A stretch of 64,000 nucleotides of DNA from Sipunculus nudus (GCA_026874595.1 CM049318.1:29757956-29821955); one strand, 5' to 3'. Positions 51,545 to 63,085 are shown, counted from the stretch's first letter. Numbers and translations are program-made. The notes: generated by a model not told the origin, from the letters alone.

Positions 51545-52319
51545 ATACCAGTAAAAGAAACAGAGAGCGGTGCAAGTGACCGCAACTTCACGCATGGTCA
51601 ATGAACCGACCGATCAGCGCTGGTTATCTGACCTTTTTATATAAAAGCTCCAATGGATTATCCTTTATATAACAAATTCATTTTATAGATTATATTCAGA
51701 TATCGGAATAGGCCTCCTTAAGAAGCTAACAGTATGAAGAGTTTGCTGTTTTAGATCTATGATTCCAAATGAGTCGGGACACGATTCAACCAATCTGTTG
51801 TTTGTAAAATATGGAATGCATTAGGACGGCAATGTATCCTTATTATTGATGTTATGAGCATGGCCCATTATTATCTCTTAATATTCTTGGAGTCCTGCAC
51901 ACTACAGAAATTATTCAGTTAAATAGGCTTTATTAAGGCTATTTCTGAAGGATAAGCAACTGCATTTGCTGAAATGGTATACCAGACATATATTTCTATA
52001 ACCACTATATAGCATAGTTAAAAATACTATGTCATCCGAATGATCTCACCTCAATTTTTTCAACAACAATACCATACAGAGGGGCTCCATATTTTCATAC
52101 AGTCGTGTTGAATGATATACCTTTATGTATTCTCGCTTAGCATTTCAAATATTTTTTTAAAATAAATAATGGTATGGTGAAGCAACTAACTCTCAGGCTA
52201 CATATTAACACTCAAGTCTTTGACACTCTAATTTTTGGCGCGTCACATGAACATTTGGAGCGTTACAATGGATGCTGAATCTTGACATTTTTTATTAGGA
52301 TTGTCTATTTTGTTTGAAG
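51545..52319. other. Spacer, nothing recognisable
   Basis: Unique-looking AT-rich sequence between the ACGT-rich array and the Ngaro-like element. No gene is supported. Confidence 0.4.
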
Positions 52320-52402
52320 TTTCAGCAAATCTACGTCACAACAAACAAGTAAACAGTATATAATTTATTTATAATATAAAAATAAAATATAATGTGCCTT
52401 AT
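52320..52402 (-). repeat. Split direct repeat B2
   Basis: TTCAGCAAATCTACGTCACA through AATGTGCCTTAT matches B1 (52601-52682) with only a few differences over about 83 bp. A spacer of about 93 bp separates it from A2. Confidence 0.85.
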
Positions 52403-52495
52403 CCATGCCCAGTGCTTCACCATCACCGAACCGTCTTAAACTATGTACCCTGATCATTAATATATGAAAAATATGATTAATAATATAACCAATTA

Positions 52496-52598
52496 GCACC
52501 TAGCATTAATAAATTACCGTAAGCGACCTGGCGCTTACGAAGTGCAGCTAACCGCCGCAGGTGGCAGCACATGCAGTTTAATTGTTTTTGTGACTACT
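52496..52598 (-). repeat. Split direct repeat A2, with hairpins
   Basis: Matches A1 (57772-57874) over about 103 bp from GCACCTAGCATTAATAAA to GTGACTACT. It contains a perfect hairpin (CGTAAGCG / CGCTTACG, 52518-52539), then GTGC..GCAC around a CCGCAGGTGG inverted core. Confidence 0.88.
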
Positions 52599-52599
52599 T

Positions 52600-52682
52600 T
52601 TTCAGCAAATCTACGTCACAACAAACAAGTAAACAGTATATGATTTATTTATAACATAAAAATATAATATAATGTGCCTTAT
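52600..52682 (-). repeat. Split direct repeat B1
   Basis: A near-identical copy of B2, directly adjoining A2, as expected for the B1-A2-B2 end of the element. Confidence 0.85.
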
Positions 52683-52805
52683 TTCAGAGTATACCCATAA
52701 TACCAAAATGAGAAACAAGTAAAAAAGACATGACCTGTATGACATGTCCATCCGAAGATAAGAATACAGGAAATCAAAGCACATGAATAAGCAAATAAAA
52801 ACTAA

Positions 52806-53811
52806 TTACTGTGACAGCATGAAAGATGTGTACTCCTTTGGTGCTCTACAGGAAACATAATGTTCAAAGAAAACAGATCTAGATTTCCATCTACCAATAT
52901 GCATAGCTGTGTTAGGATTACATTGGTGCTCAACTGCCCTTGTGGCAGCTGAGGGACGGAAACATTTAGCAGAAAAACCCTGTCCACCAAGTCCTGCAGC
53001 AGTAATACTGTCCTGTAAAATCTGACCTACTGTAGCAACAGAAATAGCAGCGTATGGCTTTCTAAGCGTAAGGAACACTGGGCCCCTTGGCCCTCTCATA
53101 TGAGATGTTCGGACAATATAAGTCTGTAGGCAAAGTACAGGATCGAGCTGTCTATCAGCACAGTGGGGCATAGTAACTGAAAACCCTGATCTATCAGTGT
53201 CATTCTTTATTCCATGGTAAGTAACAGTAAGGGATCCATCACTGTTAAACTCAATAACATGCGCTTAGCATCACCTGACCCTGGGTCAAACTGAACAGCG
53301 TTAGGTGCAAGATCAGAGGGTCTAAGCATGTAAGTCATAGCGAGGAGTGTGATTGCTTTCATACGTAGTTGCTTTATTGACAGCATGTCATTCTCTGGCC
53401 AGCTTTAAAGAGATCAGTAAATGGTTCCACTGGGAGCAATTTTACACGTCTACGAGGGACAGTAGTACCTGATTTGATCAAGGCATCCACCAGTCTTCTA
53501 ATATTATTATCAAAAGTAATATCAGGTAACTGATAGGCCACATAGCAGTGAGACAAAGCAGTAAGCATGGATTGTAAAGTGGACCTAGACCTATCAGACG
53601 CATCAGATAGTACACATAAAAAATCTGCTAGGTCTTCCGTCTCCGTTGGTGGGAACACAACCTTGTTTTCCTTGCAAAAGTAAAATAACTTGTTTAAAAG
53701 TCTGTTAAAAGCTGTAATGTGGACTGAGACAGACTGAAAGGGAGCTGCACTGCAGCACGTTGTGACCAACCTATTGCAAGTAGCCGATCTTGCCAGAGAT
53801 TCGCCAAGCAT
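52806..53811 (-). pseudogene. Tyrosine recombinase of the Ngaro-like element, frameshifted
   Basis: The N-terminal part lies at 53811-53374 (SVHITAFNRLLNKLFYFCKE.., the helical core-binding region), and the frame changes near 53385. The first catalytic Arg region reads TYMLRPSDLAPN at about 53340-53300. The C-terminal part (53171-52806) has FSAKCFRPSAAT, which holds the second Arg, then IGRWKS and VFFEHYV with the nucleophilic Tyr. The canonical His of HxxR is Lys here; I recall that as common in this group, but it should be checked. The enzyme would join the circular DNA copy to the genome. At least two frame breaks separate the parts. Confidence 0.88.
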
Positions 53812-54262
53812 ACAGGCGCCACCCTGGGTTCTTTAACGGTTCCGGCTGCAGTCCCAGTGGTATTACCCACCGTTTGTTTCTCGGTAGCCTGACAGGCCTG
53901 TCTATGCAAAAGCTGAGGAGCCTTTGGAACCAAGACTGACTGGGCCAACAGGGGGTGATCAGGATAGCGCCTGCCTTCTGAGAAACGACTAGGGCCAGCA
54001 CTCGAGGAACTAGCCAAAACGGGCAGTTTACAAAGTTGTTGCATCCCTCCCAGTTGGTTTGGGCCAGTGCATCGACAGCTTCGGTCAGAGGATCCCAGTA
54101 CAGGCTGTTGTATCTGGGGAGCTGATTTGTATTGAGGGATGCAAACCGGTCTATGTCGTGAGGACCCCACAGTCGGTCTAACATTTGAAACAAGCGAGGT
54201 CTCATCATCCAGTCGTAAGTAGTGAGCTTTCGTGATAATAAGTCCGCATGAGTATTTTCTAG
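53771..54262 (-). pseudogene. RNase H end and connection domain of the Ngaro-like element
   Basis: In a frame different from the upstream RNase H part, the sequence reads ENTHADLLSRK, then DIDRFASLNTNQLPRYNS, then WDPLTEAVDAL, FWLVPRVLAL and AGAILITPCWPSQ. These blocks are characteristic of DIRS-order polyproteins between RNase H and the recombinase. A one-base frame change at about 54262 separates it from the preceding ORF. Confidence 0.82.
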
Positions 54263-55038
54263 ACCACCAATTGCTTCGCAGAGAGGTCTATCTGATTGTT
54301 GTATGCGGCAGCCCATATAGCCCTTGCAACATGTGTCAGTTGTAAACATGGGCCGCCCAAGTGGTTGATGTAGGCAACACTTGAGATATTGTCTGTTAGA
54401 ACCTGTACAACTTTTCCCTTGAGAAGAGGCATAAAAGTTAGTAAGGCTAAAAGTATGGCTAACAGCTCCCTGTAGTTTGACGACTGATGGGTGGTGAATA
54501 CATCCCATAAGCCGCTTGCCTCCATGTTGTTGAATACAGCCCCCCAGCCGGAGGCTGATGCGTCTGTTACAAGTTGTACCTGAATAGATTTGTTGGTTAC
54601 TGGGTTGCCATTCCAGGTGGTTAGGGCACACAGCCACCAACGAAGATCCGTGCAAGTGGCGGGATCTAGACGTAGTCGGTCTGTCCATGAGTTTCTTGTT
54701 GCAAGCAACCGATACATATTGCGAAGAAGTAGTTTGGCAGGTAAAATACACAATGCCATAGTAATACATTGGCCTGCTATACGTGCTAGTGCCCTAGCAG
54801 TTAGCAAACCTTGATTTAAGGCTCTATTTATATCCTTCCTAAGTCTCCTCACCCTATCTTTGGGGATATAAATCCAAGTTTTGTTATCATTTGTAACGGT
54901 ACATATTTTATACCCAAGAAAATTAACCACATGACTTGGAACCAGACTGGATTTTTCCCAGTTTATAAACCAGCCAAGATTCTGTAATACTGTTAACAGT
55001 AAATCTTTGTGTGCGTCAATATTATGACTATCTACCAT
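54259..55038 (-). pseudogene. Reverse transcriptase thumb and RNase H of the Ngaro-like element
   Basis: About 259 open codons. It begins just after the RT catalytic site (LCDDFILMVDS, about 55060-55030). It continues with FLGYKI, a thumb-like helical region (RVRRLRKDINRAL, ARALARIAGQC), then RNase H: VTDASASGWGAVF, NYRELLAILLAL and VLTDNISSVAYIN. These are typical DIRS/Ngaro sequences. The nominal Met lies within the polyprotein, so this is not a true start. Confidence 0.9.
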
Positions 55039-55540
55039 TAATATGAAGTCATCACATAAGCAACAACCCTCAAGTTGTTTTCTCTCAAATATTTAACTAC
55101 AGGCCGAATACACTTCTGGAAATAAAATGGAGAAACACGTAAACCAAAGGGTAAAACCTGCCAAACATAGTATTTTCCCCTCCAGGAAAGAACTAAATAC
55201 TGTTGGTGCTCCCTGAGAACAGGGATATGATAAAAACCATTGCGTATATCAAGTGTGATAAGTTTGTCATGAGACTTGAAAAGTGAATGTACAGTTCTAA
55301 TATCCTCTTGTTTGAATGAAGGTACATCACAGCACCTCTCGAAGATCTATAATTAGTCTCAACTGGTTATTTCTCTTCGGCACCACTGAAATGGGAGACA
55401 CACAAGGAGGTTTAGAGTCAACCTGTCTCACAGCCCTTGATTGCAATAAGCATTCAAGTTCTTGTCAATAAACACATAGTGTTTAGAATCAACAACCCTA
55501 TTTTGGAATTCAAAATGATAAGGTAATACCCTGAACGGTA
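55039..55540 (-). pseudogene. Reverse transcriptase palm/fingers, heavily frameshifted
   Basis: Pieces in different frames: CVSPISVVPKRNNQLRLIID followed by LREV (about 55420-55335), then fragments of the palm ending in the CDD catalytic motif near 55055. Several frame changes and stops lie between them. The stretch upstream is replaced by the 52-bp minisatellite. Confidence 0.75.
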
Positions 55541-55605
55541 TTGCAACACCCTGTGTTAACCAGCTAAAGACTTGTGAAGGCGCCCCAATGTTTTCATAAG
55601 CTTAA

Positions 55606-56857
55606 TCATTTAATGAGTCTGCTGAAAACGGTATACACATAGTTCATGGGCATCAAAATTATAAATGAGTCTGCTGGAACGTGTATACACATAGTCCATG
55701 GGCATCAAAATTATTAATGAGTCTGCTGGAACCGGTATACACATAGTTGATGGGCATCAAAATTATTAATGAGTCTGCTGGAAGCTGTATTCACATAGTC
55801 CATGGGCATTAAAATTATTAATGAGTCTGCTGGAACCTGTATACACATAGTGCATGGGCATCAAAATTATTAATGAGACTGCTGGAACGTGTATACACAT
55901 AGTGCATGGGCATCAAAATTATTAATGAGACTGCTGGAACGTGTATACACATAGTCCATGGGCATCAAAATTATTAATGAGTTTGCTGGAACCAGTATAC
56001 ACATAGTCCATGGGCATCAAAATTATTAATGAGTCTGCTGGAACCTGTATACACATAGTCCATGGGCATAAAAATTATTAATGAGACTGCTGGAACCTGT
56101 ATACACATAGTCCATGGGCATCAAAATTTTTAATGAGCCTGCTGGAACCTGTATACACATAGTCCATGGGCATCAACATTATTAATGAGCCTGCTGGAAC
56201 CTGTATACACATAGTTCATGGGCATCAAAATTATTAATGAGTCTGCTGGAACCTGTATACACATAGTCCATGGGCATAAAAATTATTAATGAGTCTGCTG
56301 GAAGCTGTATACACATAGTCCATGGGCATCAAAATTATTAATGAGACTGCTGGAACCTGTATACACATAGTCCATGGGCATCAAAATTATTAATCAGACT
56401 GCTGGAACTAGTATACACATAGTCCATGGGCATCAAAATTATTAATGAGTCTGCTGGAACCTGTATACACATAGTCCATGGGCATCAAAATTATTAATGA
56501 GACTGCTGGAACGTGTATACACATAGTCCATGGGCATCAAAATTTTTAATGAGCCTGCTGGAACCTGTATACACATAGTCCATGGGCATCAACATTATTA
56601 ATGAGCCTGCTGGAACCTGTAAACACATAGTTCATGGGCATCAAAATTATTAATGTGTCTGCTGGAACGTGTATACACATAGTCCATGGGCATAAAAATT
56701 ATTAATGAGTCTGCTGGAAGCTGTATACACATAGTCCGTGGGCATCAAAATTAATAATGAGACTGCTGGAACCTGTATACACATAGTCCATGGGCATCAA
56801 CAGTATTAATGAGACTGCTGGAACTTGTATACACATAGTCCATGGGCATTAAAAGTA
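55606..56857. repeat. 52-bp minisatellite (~24 copies) with 8-unit higher-order repeat
   Basis: The unit is AATGAGTCTGCTGGAACCTG-TATACACATAGTCCATGGGC-ATCAAAATTATT, with starts at 55612, 55664, 55716 and onward in exact 52-bp steps. The variant CATCAACATT at 56171 and 56587, with matching neighbours, is 416 bp apart (8 units). The array lies between the gag-like ORF and the RT of the Ngaro-like element. 52 is not a multiple of 3 and the units contain stops, so it is non-coding. Confidence 0.97.
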
Positions 56858-56925
56858 GGCAGCAGTTTTGAGAACCAACAGAAGTAGCTAAAAATCTAAA
56901 TGTTAACAGCACACAGTGTCACCAA

Positions 56926-57736
56926 TCAATTCTGATCATGGGCGTCCTGCTGGGATGGTCTTGAGTATGGAACACCAGAATCTTGGAAATTCCGGAATGC
57001 AGAGGTATTGGCATTGTACTGTCTTGACTGATAACGACCATGATACCCAAGCCTGTAGCCAAAACCTCTGCGACGGCTGTATGACCTCTCTCTGTCATGT
57101 GCTGGGTTCTGCGGGATAATGCTGTTTGCTATGCGGAGATTTTCAGTTGCCCTCGGTGGCAAGGCAGACGTATTTTTCTGCAGGGTACGATAAATTCTGG
57201 AGGCTTGTGGATATTGTGAGCGTACAATTAAGTCTGCATGCTCATCTTGCAAGGACTGCACATGCGCCTGGTTTATCAGGTATATCTGGTTAAGTTCTTG
57301 TTCGAGGACCTTATCCTGTAGTAGTGTTGCCAAGAGTTTTAATGTAGTTTCAGCATAACGAGCCGACTTACTAATAACATTGAGCAGTAGATGGTCATTG
57401 CGTGGCACTCCTTGTCTACAATCATGTACCTTATTGTCAGCAGGGAGCACAACATGAGCTAGAGAGTCACGTATAAATTTGAACTGTCCTTGCAAATCTT
57501 CCTCAGGGTGATTCAGTGTACCGTGACCAGGACTGAGGGGGCCCCCTCAAGCAGTGACAGGGGCAAGAATTATCAGATGCGGCCTGGTGTGGCAAAGCAT
57601 GTGCTACAAAAGTCTCACTGTTTATCTGAGTCGAATCAGTTGTACTCACGGGCAGGTTTGGTGCCGGCGCAGTCTCACCTTTATTTTTATGAACTGCGGT
57701 ATGCCCCAAACACTTCAATTTTACAAAGTTTTTCAT
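56926..57736 (-). pseudogene. Gag-like protein of the Ngaro-like element, one frameshift
   Basis: An ATG at 57736-57734 opens a frame (MKNFVKLKCLG..) to about 57503. The frame then shifts by one near 57510 into the ORF ending at 56926, beginning EEDLQGQFKFIRDSLAHVV. The middle is helical (LLKLLATLLQDK-like, EQELNQIYLINQAHVQSLQD). The C-terminus is Arg/Tyr/Gly-rich (RSYSRRRGFGYRLGYHGRYQ), a likely RNA-binding tail. It has no zinc knuckle. Position first in the element and this tail suggest Gag; the sequence alone gives no firm family match. Confidence 0.65.
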
Positions 57737-57771
57737 TATCGCCCGTCGCGGCTGACCTAAGCGGTGAGGTT

Positions 57772-57874
57772 GCACCTAGCATTAATAAATAACCGTAAGC
57801 GACCTGGCGCTTACGATGTGCAGCTAACCGCCGCAGGCGGCAGCACATGCAGTTTAATTGTTTGTGTGACTACT
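57772..57874 (-). repeat. Split direct repeat A1, with hairpins
   Basis: The outer copy of A2. A perfect 8-bp stem CGTAAGCG / CGCTTACG (57794-57815) is followed by TGTGC..GCACA enclosing CCGCAGGCGG. A1 is on the 5' side of the element as read on the minus strand. Confidence 0.88.
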
Positions 57875-57889
57875 ATTTTTCTCGTATTC

Positions 57890-58385
57890 ATATGTTATTA
57901 CAGATTATGTCATTATATGATTAATTGACTAAAGTGAAATATAAGGGAGAGCTTTCAGCAAAGTGTTAACACTACTGACTAGTAAGAGGTACTCTGCAAT
58001 GGTCTGTAAGGCAAGAGGGATCTTTGATTCTCAGAATTTTCGGGCGTCCGAACTTCCGAATGAGTTATAATCATTCAGCTTAAAAATCCATCCACCCTGC
58101 ATAAGCTTGAGGTCGGAGATAGGTAAGGAAAGTGAATCGTATCTTTGGCTTACATGAAGGGGAACTTAAAGAAAAGAGATTTTAAATTGCAAATTTCTTA
58201 TAGGAAAATGGTACATGTATTTTATAACATTTCAAAATTTATACTTTGGTGATAGAAAAATAGCATGGTTAATTGTCACTTTTTTCTCTTTAATTAATAA
58301 GAAAATAGTGTTAACATCGCAATACTCATAAAATTACAATACATCTCTGATTCTCAGTTCATTTGACCTATATGTATTAATGTTA
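57890..58385. repeat. Diverged direct repeat, left copy (partner 63410-63745)
   Basis: TTATATGATTA..AAAGT.AAATAT..GGGA.AGCT near 57910-57955 and TCTGATTC.CAGTTC near 58350-58370 match 63450-63495 and 63724-63740 in the same order and orientation. It may be a dispersed repeat or part of a local duplication around the receptor gene. Confidence 0.5.
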
Positions 58386-58402
58386 CAGATCGTTTTGTCT
58401 GA

Positions 58403-58579
58403 GCATTATCCCAAGGCACAACAATTCGTGATGCTCGTCTGTTTCATTCCGGTACAGTGCTTAACTGGGCACAGGCTATGTGCCAGGTATGTATAAGTCG
58501 GAACAACTGGCAGGGTTATGGTCCAGGAAGGACATGTTATATCGCGTCGATATGGGGTCGTATACCCTGTTTATGATAT
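58403..58579 (+). other. Exon-like open stretch, unidentified
   Basis: 58 codons open after a stop, with ordinary-looking residues (IRDARLFHSGTVLNWAQAMC, then NNWQGYGPGRTCYIASIWG). I do not recognise the family. A TTACAG and a GTATGT lie nearby (58388 and 58488), but the splice sites do not agree with this frame. It could be a decayed exon. Confidence 0.25.
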
Positions 58580-58714
58580 GCGTACCCGGTTTATAAATGT
58601 AAGTTGATGGAATTTATATGCTAATGAATCTCTTTTGATTGTATTACAAAGTTTGTAAAAAGTGAGAAAAAGGTTTAATGCTAAGTTGGACAGTTACATG
58701 ATTCAGTGATATCC

Positions 58715-58754
<40 letters not shown>

Positions 58755-59607
58755 AAAATATATGTTTACTCTATTTTGGGTCAATATAAATAGCGGATGC
58801 ACAATTTTAACAGACCCGGAATGCTCCATTAGCGGCCACTGTCACTGTTAGCCACATTAGATCAAACTCTTTTGCCAATGGTTTATTTAAGGCCTACCTC
58901 GCAGGCAGACAAACAGGCCAGTATCTAGGAGGGAAGTACCGATCAATAAAGTGTGATGACATAAAACCACAAGGAAAGTCAACTTATGAATAGTATGTTA
59001 TTGCCAGCGACAGTCTTCCCCAACCCGATAGTTAGTGCTTTTACTGCGCGATCTGTATGCGTTTTAAACGACACTCAATTCAGCTGTTACTGGTTTTCTT
59101 ATATCTCTCAAAGTTACACAGCGATCACATTTTTTAAGGAGGAGGTTTTCTGAAACAAGGTTGATGCCCATTGACCAGAACGATCTATATATATTACTGA
59201 TCCCTGCGTAATGTTTAAACAAAAAAAAAATAATGCATTCTGCTGAGGGATTTCCTTAATTGTTCAGGTATGCTTTATAGAAAACCAAATCCCGTTGCGG
59301 TACCGAAATGTTAATTAAGACAATTTCTAGCAATATTGTTATGCTAGGGGAAAATTTAATTGTGTCCAGACAACAGTCATGTGGTGCCTTGAACAGTTCT
59401 TCCACATATGTATGAAGATGCAATATTCCTTAATTGTCTTGCCGGATTAAACATTCTGGACTAGCTGGTCCCACATCAGCTCGAAAATGCCAAAGTCGAA
59501 CTTCTTTATTAGAACTCTGGTGTCTACATAAAATATTGAATACAATATACTTTACTTTTCAATAGGGTCGTTGCCGATAAATGCTGAAATGTAACCATTG
59601 TTTTCAG

Positions 59608-59845
59608 AAATATGATTCGATTCTGTCACTACAAAAGCTCCACTTTACAGTGTGAAAAATACCACGCCACCCTCGCGACCTCAACTAAGTTTGCTCAACC
59701 ACAGTATCATATATTGGGGATCCGTAGTTTCGTACACCGTCCAATTAATCGTCTCTCATGGCCGGAGGTACCTAATAACCAAATACACACTGCTAATGGA
59801 GTGACTAACGGTGTTACTGGTCATTGGGCACTGATCGATATAGTG
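59608..59845 (+). CDS. Possible exon, unidentified
   Basis: Preceded by TTGTTTTCAG (acceptor-like) and followed by GTATGT (donor-like). An ATG at 59612 opens 78 codons in phase up to the donor. I see no known domain. It cannot be joined in frame to the receptor exon at 60620 through the nearest upstream AG. It could be a 5' exon of that gene by another route, part of another gene, or chance. Confidence 0.25.
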
Positions 59846-60081
59846 GTATGTATATAATAAGGGCGCCTCATTCAAGCTACTGTTAGATTTTCTTGTCTGT
59901 GACCATGTCGTGTTCATCAGGTTAGTATTGTTTCATGCTGTTACAAATTGTGATTTCAGGTGAATACTATGAAAAAGAATATGTATAATAAGAACCAAAA
60001 TATCATGTTTTTAATATAAACAGAACAATTATTTTGCTTGGAAAGTAATAACATAGAAGATTTCAGCATCCATATTTTATG

Positions 60082-60082
60082 A

Positions 60083-60142
<60 letters not shown>
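60082..60142. repeat. (AT)n microsatellite
   Basis: A pure AT run of about 60 bp. Similar shorter runs lie at about 58718-58752 and 60566-60588. Confidence 0.95.
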
Positions 60143-60144
<2 letters not shown>

Positions 60145-60619
60145 GGACTTAAACTCATTCACTTGTGTTCGGCAGTTCTATTTCGTAAGACTCACTCGTC
60201 AGGAAAATTGAGTTGTCGTGTCGGGACCCTTCAATGTTGATCCGCTAGATTCGTAACTGGCAAGCAGATGTTTGGTCCTGTGTCGACATGTCGCTGCGAT
60301 TTCATTTCGTTTGTTCAGGGTGCATATTAGGGGGCGGTAAATAATGAATAACTTTTCTTCCAAACAAAGATTGCATGATTTACATCTTTTGGAGTACGCT
60401 CTGGCATTGTTGATAATCTTCAATTGTATGGTGTATTGCACATTCAATGTTCTTCAGCTTCCGAATGTTTTCACTTAGTGTCGTGTGACTTTGTGTCTTA
60501 AGCTGGCTGCATTGGCCGTTTAGCGTGTTTTAAATGTACTTTCTGTTAAGCCAATGTAGGTTTCTATATATATATATATATATATATAACCCACATTGTC
60601 ATTGATAGGCTATAACGGT

Positions 60620-61273
60620 ATGTCAGTGGCCAATAGCTGTAAAAGACGGTGTCACATCGATTATTCAACTATTTGGAATGACACTTTAAAATCTATTTTT
60701 TTTACTGAAATAACAATAGGAACCAAACATGCATGTTCATGCATTATTACAGTGGGATTATTGGCTCTGATTCTTCAAACGGTCCTGGTGTTAGCTATTG
60801 GGCCAACGGAATTTACAGATGCAAGCAACCCAAAAACACATCTTATCGATGACAACTCTGAAGTTTACCCAAGTACTTCTGTTCCGCCTTCTCTTGATCA
60901 TAAAATTGACATCGAGTATCGTACGTCAGCCTCAGCAAATGACATTCTTAGAGCAACGGAATCGGATGGTAGTCCCGTTAATAACGCTAATGATATCATT
61001 AAAGGGGATCTTTTGGTGAAAGAAATAAAACCTACCCTTAATGAACACGCTTCCGCAAATGACAAGATTGTAGGGACTAGGTGGACATCATCATATAGAG
61101 AACTACCTAATAATCCCGAGGTTATAAGTGATAGCCAAAATGACGTGGGGGCCATCCACAGACTTCACAGCGACCTCTTCCGGTCATACAATAAACTAAT
61201 AAAGCCCAGAAGAAACCAAGATGAAACCGTAGACGTATCAATCAGAATACATCTGTACCAAATTCGGAAACTA
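60620..61273 (+). CDS. Nicotinic acetylcholine receptor-like subunit, first recognisable exon
   Basis: 218 codons from the first ATG (60620) to a strong donor, GTAAGT at 61274. Residues 42-61 (IITVGLLALILQTVLVLAIG) form a hydrophobic signal or anchor segment, preceded by basic residues. Residues from about 180 (RLHSDLFRSYNKLIKP, then DETVDVSIRIHLYQIRKL) match the start of the Cys-loop ligand-binding domain, whose usual form is LL..YN.L.RP....VTV...L.L.QI. The exon ends in phase 0 exactly where nicotinic receptor genes have a conserved intron. About 120 polar residues separate the hydrophobic segment from the domain, an unusually long insert with three AND-I repeats. Subunit type cannot be told. 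Confidence 0.75.
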
Positions 61274-61433
61274 GTAAGTGCCTTATCTATAATCTATATA
61301 TATAAAAAAAAAACAATAAATTGTTTAAAAGAAAACCGAGCACTGTGACACAGAACGTATCATGTCTATATATAATATGTGTAGTTTGCCAATCTGGCAC
61401 TTAGTATCTAAATCGGAAACATGTATGTTAATA

Positions 61434-61610
61434 CAGTGGAATCCCACATTTACGACCACCTTTGGGACTGACCAAAGTGGTCGTAATTTGGGGGTGGTCG
61501 TATATGTGAGACTCTTAATTACCTGGATCATAAATTTGGGACCAAATAAAGTGGTCGTTTTTGTTGGGGTGGTGGCAGTTGCGGGGTGGTCCCAAGGCGG
61601 GGTTCCACTG
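61434..61610. mobile_element. pogo/Tc1-type MITE (177 bp) in the receptor intron
   Basis: The left end CAGTGGAATCCC and right end GGGGTTCCACTG are inverted, flanked by TA on both sides (61432-61433 and 61611-61612). Subterminal CCAAAGTGGTCG-type sequence repeats inside. There is no coding capacity. TA targets and CAGTG.A.CC ends fit the Tc1/mariner group, perhaps pogo/Tigger. Confidence 0.8.
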
Positions 61611-61789
61611 TATATGCATATCGAGCAGATATCACCACACAGTGTCGTAATGGTGGACATTTATGTATGTTTCACAATGTCTACACTGATCTTCATAAGA
61701 TTTCCACAAATGTACGGGTATCGTTTTAATTTACTAAAGTTATCATGATGAGAATACACATTCAGCAAAAGAAGAGTTACTTACTTACT

Positions 61790-62700
61790 ATTGCCACTGG
61801 CTTCATGACCATTGGTCATTGACAACTTCCGCTCAGCGCATTCTACCCTTGCAAGCATTCTCAAGTTCCCGTCCAGAAGTGCATGTTTATCTTAATTTCT
61901 GATTTAGTGTCCCTCTGCCATGTGTTCCCAGGTCTTCCCTTCTTTCTCTTGCACTGTGGAATTTTAAGCCAAGGCCTGCCCGGTGGAGTTTTTCGTAGAC
62001 CTCACGAGGAAGTGGCCAATAAAGTTCCACTTTTTTCTAAAGATGTTTATGGCGATTGATTATGGTTGGTAATTTGTTCTTCGTTGGTAATCTCCACTAG
62101 AAACTGCTACGGTTGATACGAAGGAATTTTTGCGGAAAGCTATTGATGAATATCTGTGGCTTGCGGAGTACCAGGTTTTTTTCCAGGTCAAGACCATCAT
62201 GATATGTTCAAGTGTCCACTGAATGCCGTTCTTTTATCATCATCATCGACTAGAAAATAACCAGATTGAAATGGTGGGAGCAATCACCCCTGACGGAATC
62301 CGGTCCTGACGCTTATCTGAGACGACATCTGTTTCACGAGTTGCTCTGCAGGGCAGTCCTTGGTTTGAGCGCTGTTGAGCCATCTTGTCAAGAATACAGA
62401 AGTGGCAATGCAACCTCAAAAAGGGCATCTCTGTCTACCCTCTCAAATGTCTACTCATCGTCAATTAAGAAGAAAGAGAGTTGAGAGTTCCGCCCCATCG
62501 ATTAGTTTATTGATGATAATGATGTGGTCAGTGCATAAATTGTCCTGTCTGAAGCCTGCCTGGTAGTCACTGAGATTCAAATCGATTGATCCTCTCCGAA
62601 ATAATCATGTTCAGAACTTCAGGACTTCTCCATAAACATACATCACCGTGGTTCATCCCTACCCCTCACAGTCTTCCTCCACGCTTTCTCAAGGAGGTTG
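61790..62700 (-). pseudogene. Decayed non-LTR retrotransposon RT fragment in the receptor intron
   Basis: On the minus strand, pieces in shifting frames follow RT order: VLNMIISERINRF (about 62615-62577), GFRQDNLCTDHIIIINKLID (about 62560-62500), RTGFRQG (the V.QG motif, about 62310-62285), then a C-terminal WNFIGHFL and a GRPGNTWQRD-like segment (about 62030-61920). The last resembles the WIGH..R..RGRP..TW tail common in RTE-like and related LINEs. Many stops make it inactive. The clade is uncertain. Confidence 0.65.
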
Positions 62701-63085
62701 TAGATGATAAACAGGGAAGTTGACCAGTTTTCTAATATTGAAGGCGACGAACTAATAACACGATTAACTAGTGAATAAACCATTCTGTAAAATCAAAACA
62801 GAGATCCCACCCAAATGTAGTGAATAATATGTTGACGTGTATAATCCGGGTGTTATAACTTGAGGCGAGTCATTTCGACAAAATAAGGCAGGCACGCTGA
62901 AGCTTTTCCTTGCCCTTGAACAAGCTTCTCCCTGAACGTTTTCTTTTCGATTAATTCATTTAAACATTTAATTATTATCAATGTTTTATATATATCCACT
63001 TGAATAAGGGGCAATATTAACCACATACAGGTGGAATAATGCATCCTCTATTTTTTATAATTAACATATACGACCTATATTCCAG

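Larger units (their letters stand above)
52320..57874 (-). mobile_element. Ngaro-like tyrosine-recombinase retrotransposon with split direct repeats
   Basis: Read on the minus strand the order is A1 (57874-57772), gag-like ORF, 52-bp minisatellite, reverse transcriptase, RNase H, connection domain, tyrosine recombinase, B1 (52682-52600), A2 (52598-52496), B2 (52402-52320). The A1-ORFs-B1-A2-B2 layout is the split-direct-repeat structure of Ngaro/PAT-type DIRS-order elements. These integrate through a circular intermediate using a tyrosine recombinase instead of an integrase. No methyltransferase domain is evident, which favours Ngaro. Several frameshifts make this copy inactive. Confidence 0.88.

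Noticed and set aside
60620-61348. A single-exon secreted protein ending at 61348
   Set aside because: A strong donor at 61274 and the in-phase 45-bp exon at 63086 explain the reading better.
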